Below are positions 35,601 to 45,535 of a stretch of DNA of 64,000 nucleotides, piece after piece. Within the stretch, counting starts at the first letter, position 1. Every line of letters starts with the position of its first letter. The notes below the pieces were generated by a model. The model did no database searches. It saw only the letters and a program-made list of their open reading frames with translations, and was not told the DNA's origin. Position numbers and translations under genes: made by a program. This DNA is from Paracyclopina nana. Its lineage: Eukaryota; Arthropoda; Copepoda; Cyclopoida; Cyclopettidae. Location: contig JAGUCH010000009.1 in assembly GCA_019096065.1 (NCBI GenBank), forward strand, positions 5,032,001 to 5,096,000, given 5' to 3'.

Positions 35601-38600
35601 CTCCTTGCCACCAGCCAGTATCGGTTTTCTTCCTCACCAAAATCATCTGGCCTTTCTGCAGTGTCAACTGCTCCTTGCCACTGGCAGTGTAAGGAGCAAT
35701 GACAGTGGCCAATTCTGGCTTTTTGCCACTCTTGCCCTCGGACTGAAAATCAATTTGACAATTAGCTTCCTGTCACACATATGATAATGACATATATAAT
35801 AAATAGCCGAGTACAAATAATGAAAATAATGAAATAATGGACATGCAAAACTAAATTTGAGACCAATGCAGAAAGTTGCCAACCTCATCTCGTTTCTTTT
35901 TGCTCTTTCGCTTGGCAGTGCCAGTGTTGCCAGCCCCAGGCTCTGCAGCTTGAGCTTGAGCAGCCTGGGCTTCCTCCTGAGCTGGCAGCTCACTAGTTGC
36001 GTACATATCAGCAGGCTGCTTGAACGAGACACGAGTGTTTTCTGAACACGAGTCCATGCGGTCGATTGACCGTCCAGGCCTAACCTCAGGCTTATCAAAG
36101 GACACCCTAGAGGCTGGCCCTTTGGCCAGAGACGGCTGACGAGCCATCATAACCGGCTCAGCATCAGCTTCTGACACTCCAACCTGATGGGCCACGTGGC
36201 TGGCAGATTTCCTCCAGCTCAATCCTCTCTTCTGATGTGTTATGGTGAAGCAGCAATGTTAGTAGTGAAAGAGAGGCCCCAATTTGGTTATAGAGTAGCA
36301 AGAACCCGTGACATTAGTAATGAAGTGCTTACCTCGTCAGAGTCACTGGAAGATCCAAAATCTGAAGGTGGTCCATTTTCAGGCAAGTCCCCATTTGAAG
36401 CCTTGGGAAAACAAGGACAAAGACAAGTAGAATCACATGAATTGAGTGCAACCCAAAATGTCACGAAAAACTCCCAAAACAGTTAGTGTGTCACAAAAGC
36501 CTTAATTTTAAGCTCACCTCAAGTGCAGCCACTGGAGCAGCTTCAGGTGCACTGCCCACCAGTTCCACATAGTTGTAGGGGAAGACTCCTACCCTATCGT
36601 CAATTTGCCCAGTCCACCATTCAGCCTCCTTTTTGAGGACCACAATTTCAACTCCAGCTTCAAAAGTCAAGTCACCTGGCTCATCAGAGGCATAAGGGAA
36701 CAGTGACACATATCTCTCGACTGATACAGCCTCAACTTCAGCTGCAGGAGCGTCACCAGTGACTGGCTCAGCATAAGCCTCAGGAAACCAACCAACGACT
36801 CCATTTAGCTCACCTCCAAGCCAACCCGGCTCATGAGGCTGACTGGGGTTCACAATGATGATATCTCCAGCCTTGAACTTCAAATCATCAGGGTTCTCCG
36901 ACTCGTAGTCATAAACCGCACGATATTGAAGATACTCTTCACTGCTCTCCTTGGCAACTTGGGTAGCAGCTGGAGCATCACTGTTCTTCTCTGGAACAGC
37001 ATCCCAGGCATGATCAGGATCAGTGAGCTCCCTGATTCTCTTGGTCTTCTCAGCCTTGATCTCACGCCTCTTGTCATCAAACTCACTGTAGAGAGATTTG
37101 CATGTCTCAATGATCTTGACCAGCTGCTCCCTATGTTCATTGAGCGCATTTTTCTCCGCTTCAAATCTGGACTTGGTGTCCTCTTCTTTCTCCTTCAAAG
37201 CAGCCAACTTTTCTCGCAATTCAGCGACACGAGCCTCCTTTTCTTTCTTCTTAATTTCAAACTCAGTGAGCTCATTCTCGACTCCCTCCTCAACTTTGGC
37301 TTGTCGAGCCTTATTTTTGGCCTCCATCCTGGCCTTCTCTTGAGACACCTTCAATAGCCTCTCATTCTGGTCTTTGATTTGAGCCTTCAAAGCGTGCATG
37401 TCGGCCATCTTGGTGTCCCTTGAGCTCCTCATGCCATCAATGAAGGTCTTGACCTCAGTGACTCCAGTTCTGGTATCACTGATATTGGTAGTCAACTCCT
37501 TCACTTTCTCTCTCTGAAAATCGCGGAAAAGTTGAAAAATTTGATCACGACTACGAAATTAGACAGCATTTCACCATTTCTTCAAGGTCTTTAGTCAGGT
37601 GCTCTTGTCTGGCCTTCAAGGTCAGGACCTTTTCGTCCTCTCTTATCCGATGTTGACGCAATTCCTCTTTACGAGTTTCCTCCCACTCCTTCATCCTTTG
37701 ACGCTCCATTTCCTCCCTACAAAAATTAAGCTGGCATCAGATATGGCAATTTTGAAAAGGAAACAGCAGAGAAACATTTCATGCAAGCACAGAAAAGGTG
37801 AGACTGGTCGAATCCAAGGAAGTTATGCCACCCATCGATAATGCAAATACCTTGCTGCAAGGCGTTTTTCTTCGGCTTGACGTCTTTGCTCCTCAGCCTC
37901 ACGTTGCCTCTGCAATTGCCTTTCAATTTCGGCTTGCCTGCGACGCTCTGCTTCACGCCTAAATACAGGGTAATAATAATGGGAGAAATAAAAATAACAG
38001 AAATAAATGGACCTCTTTGTAACCAAATACTATGCCATAGAAAATGCGTCAGTGGAGCATGTTGGGTGCAAAATAATTTATCTACAAAAGTGCAGAAAAA
38101 AATTGCGGCTACAATACAAATTAAAGTATTTCGAAATACTTTTGAAATTGGAATCTTACTCTCAATTGAGTAGTGTTCAAGCATTTGGATGAGCAAGCTA
38201 GCTAGATTTACTCACTTTTGCTTTTCCCTGGCTTCAGCTTCTTCCTTCTCCTTTCTCTTCCTCTCTTCCTCAATCTTCTTCTGCTCCTCAATCAAGCTTT
38301 GCCTTCGTTTCTCCAGAACCTCTTGGCCTTTATTGAAATTCTCCTTCCTCTTGTCCTCAAAAGATGTTGGGGTTCCAGCGGTGGCTGTCATGATTGGAGT
38401 ACCAGGCCCAGCTTGTCTCATTGAGGGTGGGATCAAGTTTGGAGGCAAAGTGGCGGGCATGGGTTCTCCTTTGGAAGCCAACTCACAAAGATGACCAGCC
38501 AAGACGAATTCTTCAGTCGAGAGCCTCCCATCGTTGTCAAAGTCGCTCAAGCCCCAAATTTGAGCCAGAATGGTCTGAGGCAAACCAGATTGCAAAAGAA

Positions 38601-39853
38601 TGTTACGCGCTTGAACACCAGCCAAAAATCCAGTGCGGCCTAGCAACAAAAAATGCTTCATGATTTTTAAAGCACATGCTTATTATTTGATACCTCGGTC
38701 AGTGTTTTGAAACGTTGCCATGTATTTCTGCCTGGTATGCTGAGGAATGGCCCAATCCATGGATACAGCCGTGGCAGGAGTACCCGATCCAGAGCCTGGA
38801 GTGGCAATGGGAACTGAAGTTGGAACTGGTGGCGCCATTGGCATCATTCCTGGAGCCATGGAGGCACTTGGCATCATTCCTGGAGCCATGGAGGTGACTG
38901 GCATCATTCCTGGAGCCATGGAAGTGGCTGGCATCATTCCTGCTGCAGAGGATACCATTGGCATCATAGAGGACATGGATGTCATGGGTGCCATGCCCAT
39001 CATTCCTGGCTGGCCCATTCCCATCATTGCCTGAGGAGCCATGGAAGTTTGAGGCATCATTCCCATGCCCATCATTCCAGGTTGGCCCATTCCCATCATT
39101 CCCTGAGGAGGAGCCATGGAAGTCTGCGGCATCATTCCCATTCCCATGGGAGCTATAAAAATTAGGCTCATTGAAAAGGGCAGGTTTCAAAGATCAGTCA
39201 AGTACTACTGCATATTTTTATAAGGTGAATCATGCATTTTTTGTCTCACCAAGCTTCAGAAATAGCTCTAGTAGCTCTTTCAGTTCTCGAAAATGGGAAT
39301 GGAAGACCTAACTAATTTCCTTTAGGCTGACACTCACCCATTTCTCCACTTAGGGAGACACCAAAAAGCTCTTCTGATAAAGTTCAGACAAGGTTAACAA
39401 GAGAAATTGAGAGCATGACAAAAAGTGTGCAATGAAAGAAGTGAAAATTGAATTGTTAGTATACCTGCTACACCCATCCTCATCATGCCTTGCTGCTGTT
39501 GCATGACTGGAGGCATCATTTGTATCATTGATGGTGGAACAGTCTTTGGCAGCTCAAGGCCTTTGAGCTTATTAGTGATGAGCTTGCAAGCCACAGAAAA
39601 CTCATTGATGTCCATTTGGCCGTCTCCGTTCATGTCAGCCAGTCCCCTGGTTGGAAACATTGAAGAAATGCGTGAAAAATCAAGATTTTGACACTTACCA
39701 GACCTGAGCCAAAACCATGGGCTGAAGTCCCGACTGGAGCATGAAATTCCTGGCTTGAGCTCCAGTGACCATGCCCATGTGGTTGGGCCCAAGGCTCCTG
39801 AACTGGTCCTCATGGCGAGCCCTTTCCGTGGGCGTGATCACCCAAGGGTCCAT
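32648..39853 (-). CDS. Intersectin (EH–EH–coiled coil–4×SH3–DH–PH–C2)
   Basis: Minus-strand exons: 39853–39699, 39646–39465, 39152–38694, 38639–38216, 37958–37851, 37716–37575, 37513–36518, 36401–36333, 36231–35884, 35742–35581, 35522–35237. Then either a short 3' exon 35090–35025, or 34838–34338, 34271–33981, 33925–33358, one of 33304–33230 or 33124–33044, and 32979–32648. EH1 has EF-loop [15 protein letters not shown]2 has [14 protein letters not shown] charged coiled coil follows, then four SH3 domains (near 686, 757, 962 and 1055). The long tail adds a RhoGEF domain ([18 protein letters not shown]), a PH domain and a C2 domain ([15 protein letters not shown]). Intersectin scaffolds clathrin endocytosis at synapses; the long form activates Cdc42. 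Four SH3 domains match Dap160 rather than the vertebrate five. About 1,110 residues (short) or 1,700 (long). The junction after 35237 has a phase conflict (see findings). Confidence 0.92.
33044..33124 (-). other. Alternative C2 exon B of intersectin (81 bases)
   Basis: A phase 1–1 exon with good borders (CTTTTTAG acceptor, GTATAA donor). It begins [20 protein letters not shown] and ends KCPRGK, which is a first C2 strand pair. The exon 33304–33230 just upstream codes the same element ([14 protein letters not shown]). Either joins the C2 exon starting GKIDPYCEV in frame; using both would duplicate the strand pair. Mutually exclusive use is therefore likely. Confidence 0.65.
33230..33304 (-). 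other. Alternative C2 exon A of intersectin (75 bases)
   Basis: A phase 1–1 exon whose product ([19 protein letters not shown], ending NSKAN) joined to GKIDPYCEV gives the canonical intersectin C2 start, close to the vertebrate wording NGKSNPYCEISMG. It is the likely default form; exon B is the alternative. Confidence 0.7.
38694..39152 (-). repeat. Methionine-rich repeat exon between the EH domains
   Basis: This exon (residues about 113–265 of intersectin) is mainly built of units such as [10 protein letters not shown] and [13 protein letters not shown], repeated with small changes. The DNA repeats, for example the unit GGAATGATGCC, are equally obvious. Vertebrate intersectins have an ordinary linker here. 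Confidence 0.85.
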
Positions 39854-40252
39854 GGCCTCAACTTGGGATGACTTGGAACTGCTTCAAATCAGGTGAGTAT
39901 TATTGATTTGATAGCTGAGCGAGTAAAATAAGATTTCCATTACTTTTATCTATGAAATGACGAACGGAAGTGCAAGAAAAATGTATACAAATTGGAACCT
40001 GTCATAATAAAATTCTACTGAAGAGTAAATGTTAATTTTTTTGTTAAGTTCTACAATTATGAAGTTTAAATTTCACTCATTTTGTTGACTCACTCTTCTA
40101 GTCATATTGGTGCTGCCAGATGCGGTAGTTTTACTCCAAAACGGCTATTTCTGATAAAATCTTGCTGACTGAACACCGACCCCCTAATTTGGCTTCTTTT
40201 GTTGAAAAGTTTGAAGTTTTATGAATTATCAACTCTGGTACCACTAGTCAAT
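39854..40252. other. Upstream region of intersectin with left MITE flank
   Basis: It holds the 5' leader and promoter region of intersectin. A GT donor-like site close to the start codon suggests a possible untranslated exon, not resolved. The last eight bases (40245–40252, TAGTCAAT) are the left target-site duplication of the adjacent element. Confidence 0.5.
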
Positions 40253-40811
40253 CAGAGTTATCAACGGTGGTCGGAAACGACCAAAGTGGTCGTTTTTGAC
40301 TGACTTTGGTCGGAAAAAAAATTGGTGGTCGGTGGTCGGAAAAGTGGTCGTTTTTCAAACTGACCAAAACTAGCTAAAAATAGGCACTTTTAGACAAAAA
40401 AGGACCAAAATTCCAATTTAAAATTGCACATTTTTTCCTTTGGGAAGTAATCTAAAATATATAAACTTAGCAAATAAGATTGGTCTCAATAGAAATATGA
40501 AATTAGATGAGAAACAGCTTCTCATGAGTAAGGCTACTTTTTTGCTCAGAGATGCGACATCAAAAAAAAATTCTGATTTCTTGTAAACATTTTCCTAAGT
40601 GACATATTTTTTACAGCAAACATTGCTCAAAAAGACTTTGCAGATAAAAAAAAGGACATTTTATGCATAAATTGTGTGAGTTTTGGCCGTTTTTGTGTAG
40701 GTGGTCGGAAAAGTGGTCGTTTTTGAAATAGCCTGAAAAATGATGGTCGCAAAAGTGGTCGTTTTTGGCCAAAAAGGTGGTCGGAAGCCTAAAAATCCGT
40801 TGATAACTCTG
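40253..40811. mobile_element. hAT-type non-autonomous transposon (MITE), 559 bp
   Basis: The ends are perfect 15-base inverted repeats: CAGAGTTATCAACGG at 40253–40267 and its reverse complement at 40797–40811. They are flanked by an exact 8-base direct repeat TAGTCAAT (40245–40252 and 40812–40819). An 8-base target duplication with ends starting CAGAG is the hallmark of hAT elements. The inside has no coding frame; it is AT-rich with repeated GTGGTCGTTTTTG and GGTGGTCGGAA words, which look like subterminal motifs. Perfect ends and target duplication suggest a fairly recent insertion, in the gap between the PTB-family gene and intersectin. Confidence 0.92.
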
Positions 40812-40967
40812 TAGTCAATAAGGAATACCAAACTTTTTACTTGAACTTTTTTACCATTTCAGCTTTTCAATCAAAAGATGAAAAATAAAATTAAAGCAGC
40901 TAGATTTTTTAAGAAAAAGGAAATAATTTATTCTGGAATAACACAAAACAGCTTTAATAATTGAGTT

Positions 40968-42630
40968 TTACATATCCTCTTCCTCGAACTTGTCTTCTAC
41001 CTCATTTTCATCATATTTCGAGTCCATTTTCCTGCCATCAGAGCCCTTCTTTTTCCTTGAAGAGAATGAAAAGCAAAGACCCGAGTTATTCTTGGTGTGG
41101 TAACCCTCTGGTGTGACATTATGCAGCTTTGCTAATGCAGACACTGCCTCTTCAACTGTAGCAAAGGTCACCAGGGCCATTGAATTATCTTTGCCCACTT
41201 CTTGGACATCCACCAAAGTGTATCCATTTTCTACTAAGTAATTGCGCAATGCTTCACTTCTGAACTTGTCAGGCAAATTAGCTACATGCAATGTGGTAGT
41301 AGGTGAGCAGAGGTTTTTGCACAACTTGGATGCAATGGCTGGATTCCTAAATCTATGAACTCCTTTGACATTTGTAAAGTCTCTTGAAGCCCACTCCTCA
41401 TTGATGCCAATTTCATTTGGCATCTTGATGCTCTGCATGCGAGAAAAACTCACACATAGGGTCTTGCCTTCAACTTTGACTTGATCTAAATATTGCCTGG
41501 AGAATATAAATGCTTTAAGCCTCTACTTTTAAACAAAATATCAAGAGCTACCTGCACAAAGCAGTTTGGTGAGGCTTAGCCAGTTGAATTAAAGCACAAT
41601 CCTTTTTGTTTCTCAATATTTTGACCTTGTGAACATCTCCATAATGGCCAAACAGGTTGCAAATGTAATCAGGCTTGGACAAGCTGTCTGGCAAGGAGCT
41701 AACCAAGAGGCAGAGTCCAGGTCCAGACCCAGCTCCCGGTCCAGACAAGGACCCGTGGTCCAAGGTGGGATTTGAGGCCATCATCATTGACCTATTGCTA
41801 CAAAGGAAAATGTAACATCATTTATGATTGAAAACGTATTAGTTGAGGTTACTTCTGTTGGGTGTTGTTGTAATAGGAAGGCTGGGTAAAGTCCTTGGAA
41901 AGTCCTTCATCTGGCAATCCTGATTCTGAAGGCATTTTCACAATGGAGACTTTATTGCTAAAATTGACATAAATGTCAGTGCCAATCCTATTGAGAACTT
42001 GCTGGTCGTTGACTGCAGCTTCTGCCATTTCAGGAGTTTGCATTTGTACCAAAGCAGTGGACCTCTTATTATGCAAAATCTTGACTCTCTCCACGACACC
42101 AAACCTAATTATTAGAGTTTTTGAAAAGTCAATTTTAAGGATGTAAGCTAACCTTTCAAACATGAAGTAAATGGCATCACATGTGGCCAAGCTTGGTGGC
42201 AAATTGCTCACCAAAAGAATCCTTGTTTCATTAGGCTGGTACTGGTCATAATTTCCACCGCCATTTCCACCGGCCTCCATTCTGGCCTCGTTTTGAGACA
42301 TCTCTTGGACTTTTTGCTGCAATTGACGGACTTGACTCATGAGCATCTGGACTTCAGAGGAGGATGGGTTTGACAAGCCTTGAGGAGCTTGAGAGCTGGA
42401 CCAGCCTTGATGACCTCGACCTCGACTTGACCATGGACCAGAAGAGCCTGACAGAGAGACAAGTCACAGACTTCAAAACAGAGGTTGTGACAGATGCAAG
42501 ACCAACAGAAGGAGTGTGCAGTCAAGTGCATGAACAGTAAAAGTAGGAATTGACCATAAAAATGGTTGACTGAAAAATAAAGACCTAAAGAAGATGGGTA
42601 CTGACCGTATCGGTTGCCCTGATTCATCAT
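40968..42630 (-). CDS. PTB / hnRNP-L family RNA-binding protein with three RRMs
   Basis: Five minus-strand exons: 42630–42606, 42447–42153, 42104–41853, 41797–41552 and 41496–40968, giving 448 residues. An N-terminal Gly/Arg/Ser stretch (GPWSSRGRGHQGW) and a short coiled segment (VRQLQQKVQEM) precede three RRMs. They lie at about 80–153 (TRILLVSNLPPSL), 219–290 (CLLVSSLPDSL, YGDVHKVKILRNKKDCALIQ) and 339–420 (TTLHVANLPDKF). The segment WASRDFTNVKGVHRFRNP between the last two corresponds to the PTB linker before RRM4. PTB proteins bind pyrimidine-rich RNA and control splicing. PTB and hnRNP L normally have four RRMs, so one is absent or unrecognised. Poly(A) signal 40927–40932. hnRNP-L/smooth affinity is possible. 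Confidence 0.82.
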
Positions 42631-43273
42631 GAAAAATTGGAATTATAACTAACTTCTTCTAGTTCCTCAGATTGCTCTCTGACTTTACTTTGATACTTTT
42701 TTGGCTGACAGCTGAAAGAAGCTGCCAAAACAGTGCAGAAAACGCCATATTAACTAATCTCGCGCAATTACATTTTGGATGGTAATTTTGTTGACGGTCT
42801 TTGTACCTGACTAGGGTTGACTAACAGGTTGAAGAGAATAAACTTATAATGAGGAAATTACGTTGTTTTATGTAGCTAATTTTAATCAATTTCAGTTTGC
42901 TATTCGTATTAGCTTCAACTAACGCTCACATGCAATTATTTTGGCGATCTGTTTTGAAATGATCGAGTTGGATAAACTATTTCAGCGACCCTAATTAGAG
43001 AACGCAACACTATATTTCAAACTTTAACTAACTTTTTAAAATTTATCAATGTTACAATAAGGCAGTTTCGATGAAAATGAAAGCAACTTTCAACAGCCTT
43101 GATTGCACTCTTTTTCTCCAAATTATTTTTGTAATTCAAAATAGGAAGAACACAACTAAAAATGGCAACCAGATATTTAAAATTTGAATCCCTCTCCTGA
43201 TTTGACAGTTCCTGGTTTCTGGATTTGTCCCTGAAAACTAGACTGGATTCTTCCATGACTGGTTTCTTTGCAA
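42631..43273. promoter_or_regulatory. Divergent promoter region (PTB-family / ABHD14-like)
   Basis: 643 bases lie between head-to-head start codons. Both promoters must be inside, but no TATA box or paired motif is evident. It also holds the short leader of the hydrolase gene, just before ATG 43274. Open frames are chance-like. Confidence 0.45.
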
Positions 43274-44651
43274 ATGGCAGCTAAACGAGGAAAAAGAGGA
43301 CAAACCCCAAAATCTGCAGCAGAGGTAAGCATTTAATCCACAACACTGAACATATGTGGTTTGTTGTGCACAAACTACAAGTTAGTGTTTACTGAATTGC
43401 CATGTCATAAGAGCTTCAATGTCATTTATTGAAAAAATCCAGAGCCTTTTGAGAGAAGGAAATGCAAAAGTTAGTCACAGTAATTTTTCAATTCAAACAA
43501 CTCAAATTGTCACTAAGCTGTGGGTGAATTTGTTCTCTTTGACTGTTTTGTTATCTTTTGTAGATGCCTTTGGTCTCATTGAACATCAGGAATTTGCTCA
43601 TAGTGACACTTGTCATAGGAGCATTGGCTTTGCTGTTTGTTGCCATTGGACCTCAAGGGATTTCTCCAGCATTGGGAATGGGTGATCCAATCAGCAGCAG
43701 CTCCATTCACTTGAAAAATTTGAATTTGAAAGCAACTGCATTGCCTGTGGCCAACTTCAAGGGGGGTGAAAATGCCCCAGGTGTCTCAGTGAAGACTGAC
43801 AATGTGAACATCAAGGGAGCAAGCATTTTCTATAGGAGTGCAGACCCAGCTGATGGGGTCAGTCCAACTGGTCAAGTCTTGTTTCTGCTTCACGGGGCAG
43901 CTTTCACTTCAAAGACTTGGCAAGCAGAAATTGGCACCATTCAAACCTTTGCCTCTCTTGGGCATAAAGTTTTTGCCGTTGATCTACCAGGTAAGATGGC
44001 TACAAATGATCAAAATGGACCTTTCTGAGCTGTACATTGTACAGGTTATGGCCAATCAGGAGGTTACACTGGAGACAAAGGGGAGTTTTTGGAGCTTCTC
44101 ATCAAAGCACTTACACCTGGAGTGAGGCCTGTCTTGGTGTCACCCTCCATGTCTGGCTCATTTTCATTGCCTTTGCTGGACAGGAATCAAGGTAGTAATT
44201 TTTTTCGATATAGTACTTCAAAAATCAAAGTTGGTTTATCTGTGGTATGCAAGTGCTGTGCAAAATCGATTATTTTGTCATAAGTGAAATATTCTTGTGA
44301 GCTTATAGCACAGCAGGAAATTTGTGGCATGTCTCCCTGCCTCGCAGATTTGTAGGCTTGATGGCCTAAATTACACTTTTTTCAGATCTCCTCTGCGGCT
44401 ACATTCCTGTTGCCCCAGTTGGCACTTCCTCCTACCAAAGAGCCTTTTTCGAAGCCATCCATATACCTACTCTAATAGTGTATGGAGACAAAGATACTGG
44501 ACTGGGAGTGACTTCGGCCAATCATCTACAGGACATTCCAACCTCAACCTCACCCCAGATTTTGACCAATGCCAGACACCCGGCCTATTTGGATCAACCA
44601 GAGGACTGGCACCTTATCATCTACAATTTCATGCTTCATTTGAAGTGCTGA
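43274..44651 (+). CDS. ABHD14-like alpha/beta hydrolase
   Basis: Four exons, 43274–43324, 43564–43990, 44045–44191 and 44386–44651, encode 296 residues. A basic N-terminus (MAAKRGKRGQTPK) and one membrane helix (LLIVTLVIGALALLFVAIG) give a type II membrane protein, as in ABHD14A. The hydrolase core follows: LLHGAAFTSKTWQ (oxyanion loop), VFAVDLPGYGQSGG, the unusual nucleophile elbow SPSMSGSFSLP (Ser194 by the ABHD14B pattern SPSLSGMYS), IVYGDKDTGLG (acid) and ARHPAYLD (His). ABHD14B removes acetyl groups from lysine and ABHD14A is an orphan, so the substrate here is unknown. A weaker poly(A) signal ATTAAA lies at 44713–44718. Confidence 0.9.
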
Positions 44652-45525
44652 TCAACATCTTCTTGAGGATCTGTCTAATTTTTCACCCATATTTACTATA
44701 AAAGACGGAATGATTAAAATTTTGGCCTTGTCAAGGGCGCGTATTGATTTCTGTTTCAGTAACTAGACGTTTATTAGGCGAAGGCGTGCGCTCGCGGCCT
44801 TTTTTGGAGGCCTCCGTTGCTGCGGTGAACTCGCCCAAACGCCTCGATAGTAATTTGAATTATTAAAAGTGTGTTGAGCGGAAAGCCTTTATGTGCCTTG
44901 TATGTCCCACCACGCATGCAATTTGGACTTCTTCAGCCTCAAAATGGCATAAAATTCAGCATTCCAGTGATTTCAACTAACCCAGACATCTTGCTTAATT
45001 CACCACAATATACTATATGGCAAGTATTGGTTAAGAATACAAAGGTCTATTGTCCTTTTAAGTACCTTGTGTGTCTGCCTTTGTTCAAAGCCATTTTGAG
45101 TGGGTAAGCATAAAAGCCCGCACATATGTATATTCGTCATACACAAGTCACAGTATTAATGCAGCAATACGTAAGTGAAAGGGGCTTTCGCACCGAAACC
45201 ACCACCCTCGAAGTCCAAATGAAGGTTCCTGGGCCAGTTGGCACACTGGGGCATTCTCCCCCCAAAAAAACTTTAGCTACGATTTTGGATTGCTACATCA
45301 AGAGCATTTCTGGACGCAAGTGAAAAAAGAATAATTTTGAAAAGGCCCAGAGTGTGGCAAATCCACCGCGGCAGTGGCCTTAAGGCCAATTTTCGAATCA
45401 GTATACGCACATACGTTGAATATACACCCAAGCTCGAGTCAGTTATGCATTTGCAACTGGTTCGATAATAAATACAACTATGTGAAAATCATGGAAACCA
45501 ATTCGATTGGAGGAGCAGGAAAATC
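44652..45525. other. Spacer and 5' leader of the sodium channel gene
   Basis: It contains ATTAAA (44713) for the hydrolase gene, a G+C-rich patch near 44745–44850, a perfect 14-base palindrome TGGCCTTAAGGCCA near 45375, and the leader of the sodium channel with an upstream open frame (45491–45535). No additional gene is supported. Confidence 0.45.
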
Positions 45526-45535
45526 ATGGATTTGA
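45491..45535 (+). promoter_or_regulatory. Upstream open reading frame overlapping the sodium channel start
   Basis: ATG 45491 opens a 14-codon frame ending at TGA 45533–45535, out of frame with and overlapping the channel start ATG 45526. If it is in the mRNA, it would lower initiation at the channel start. That the leader includes it is an inference from absence of a splice acceptor in between. Confidence 0.5.
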
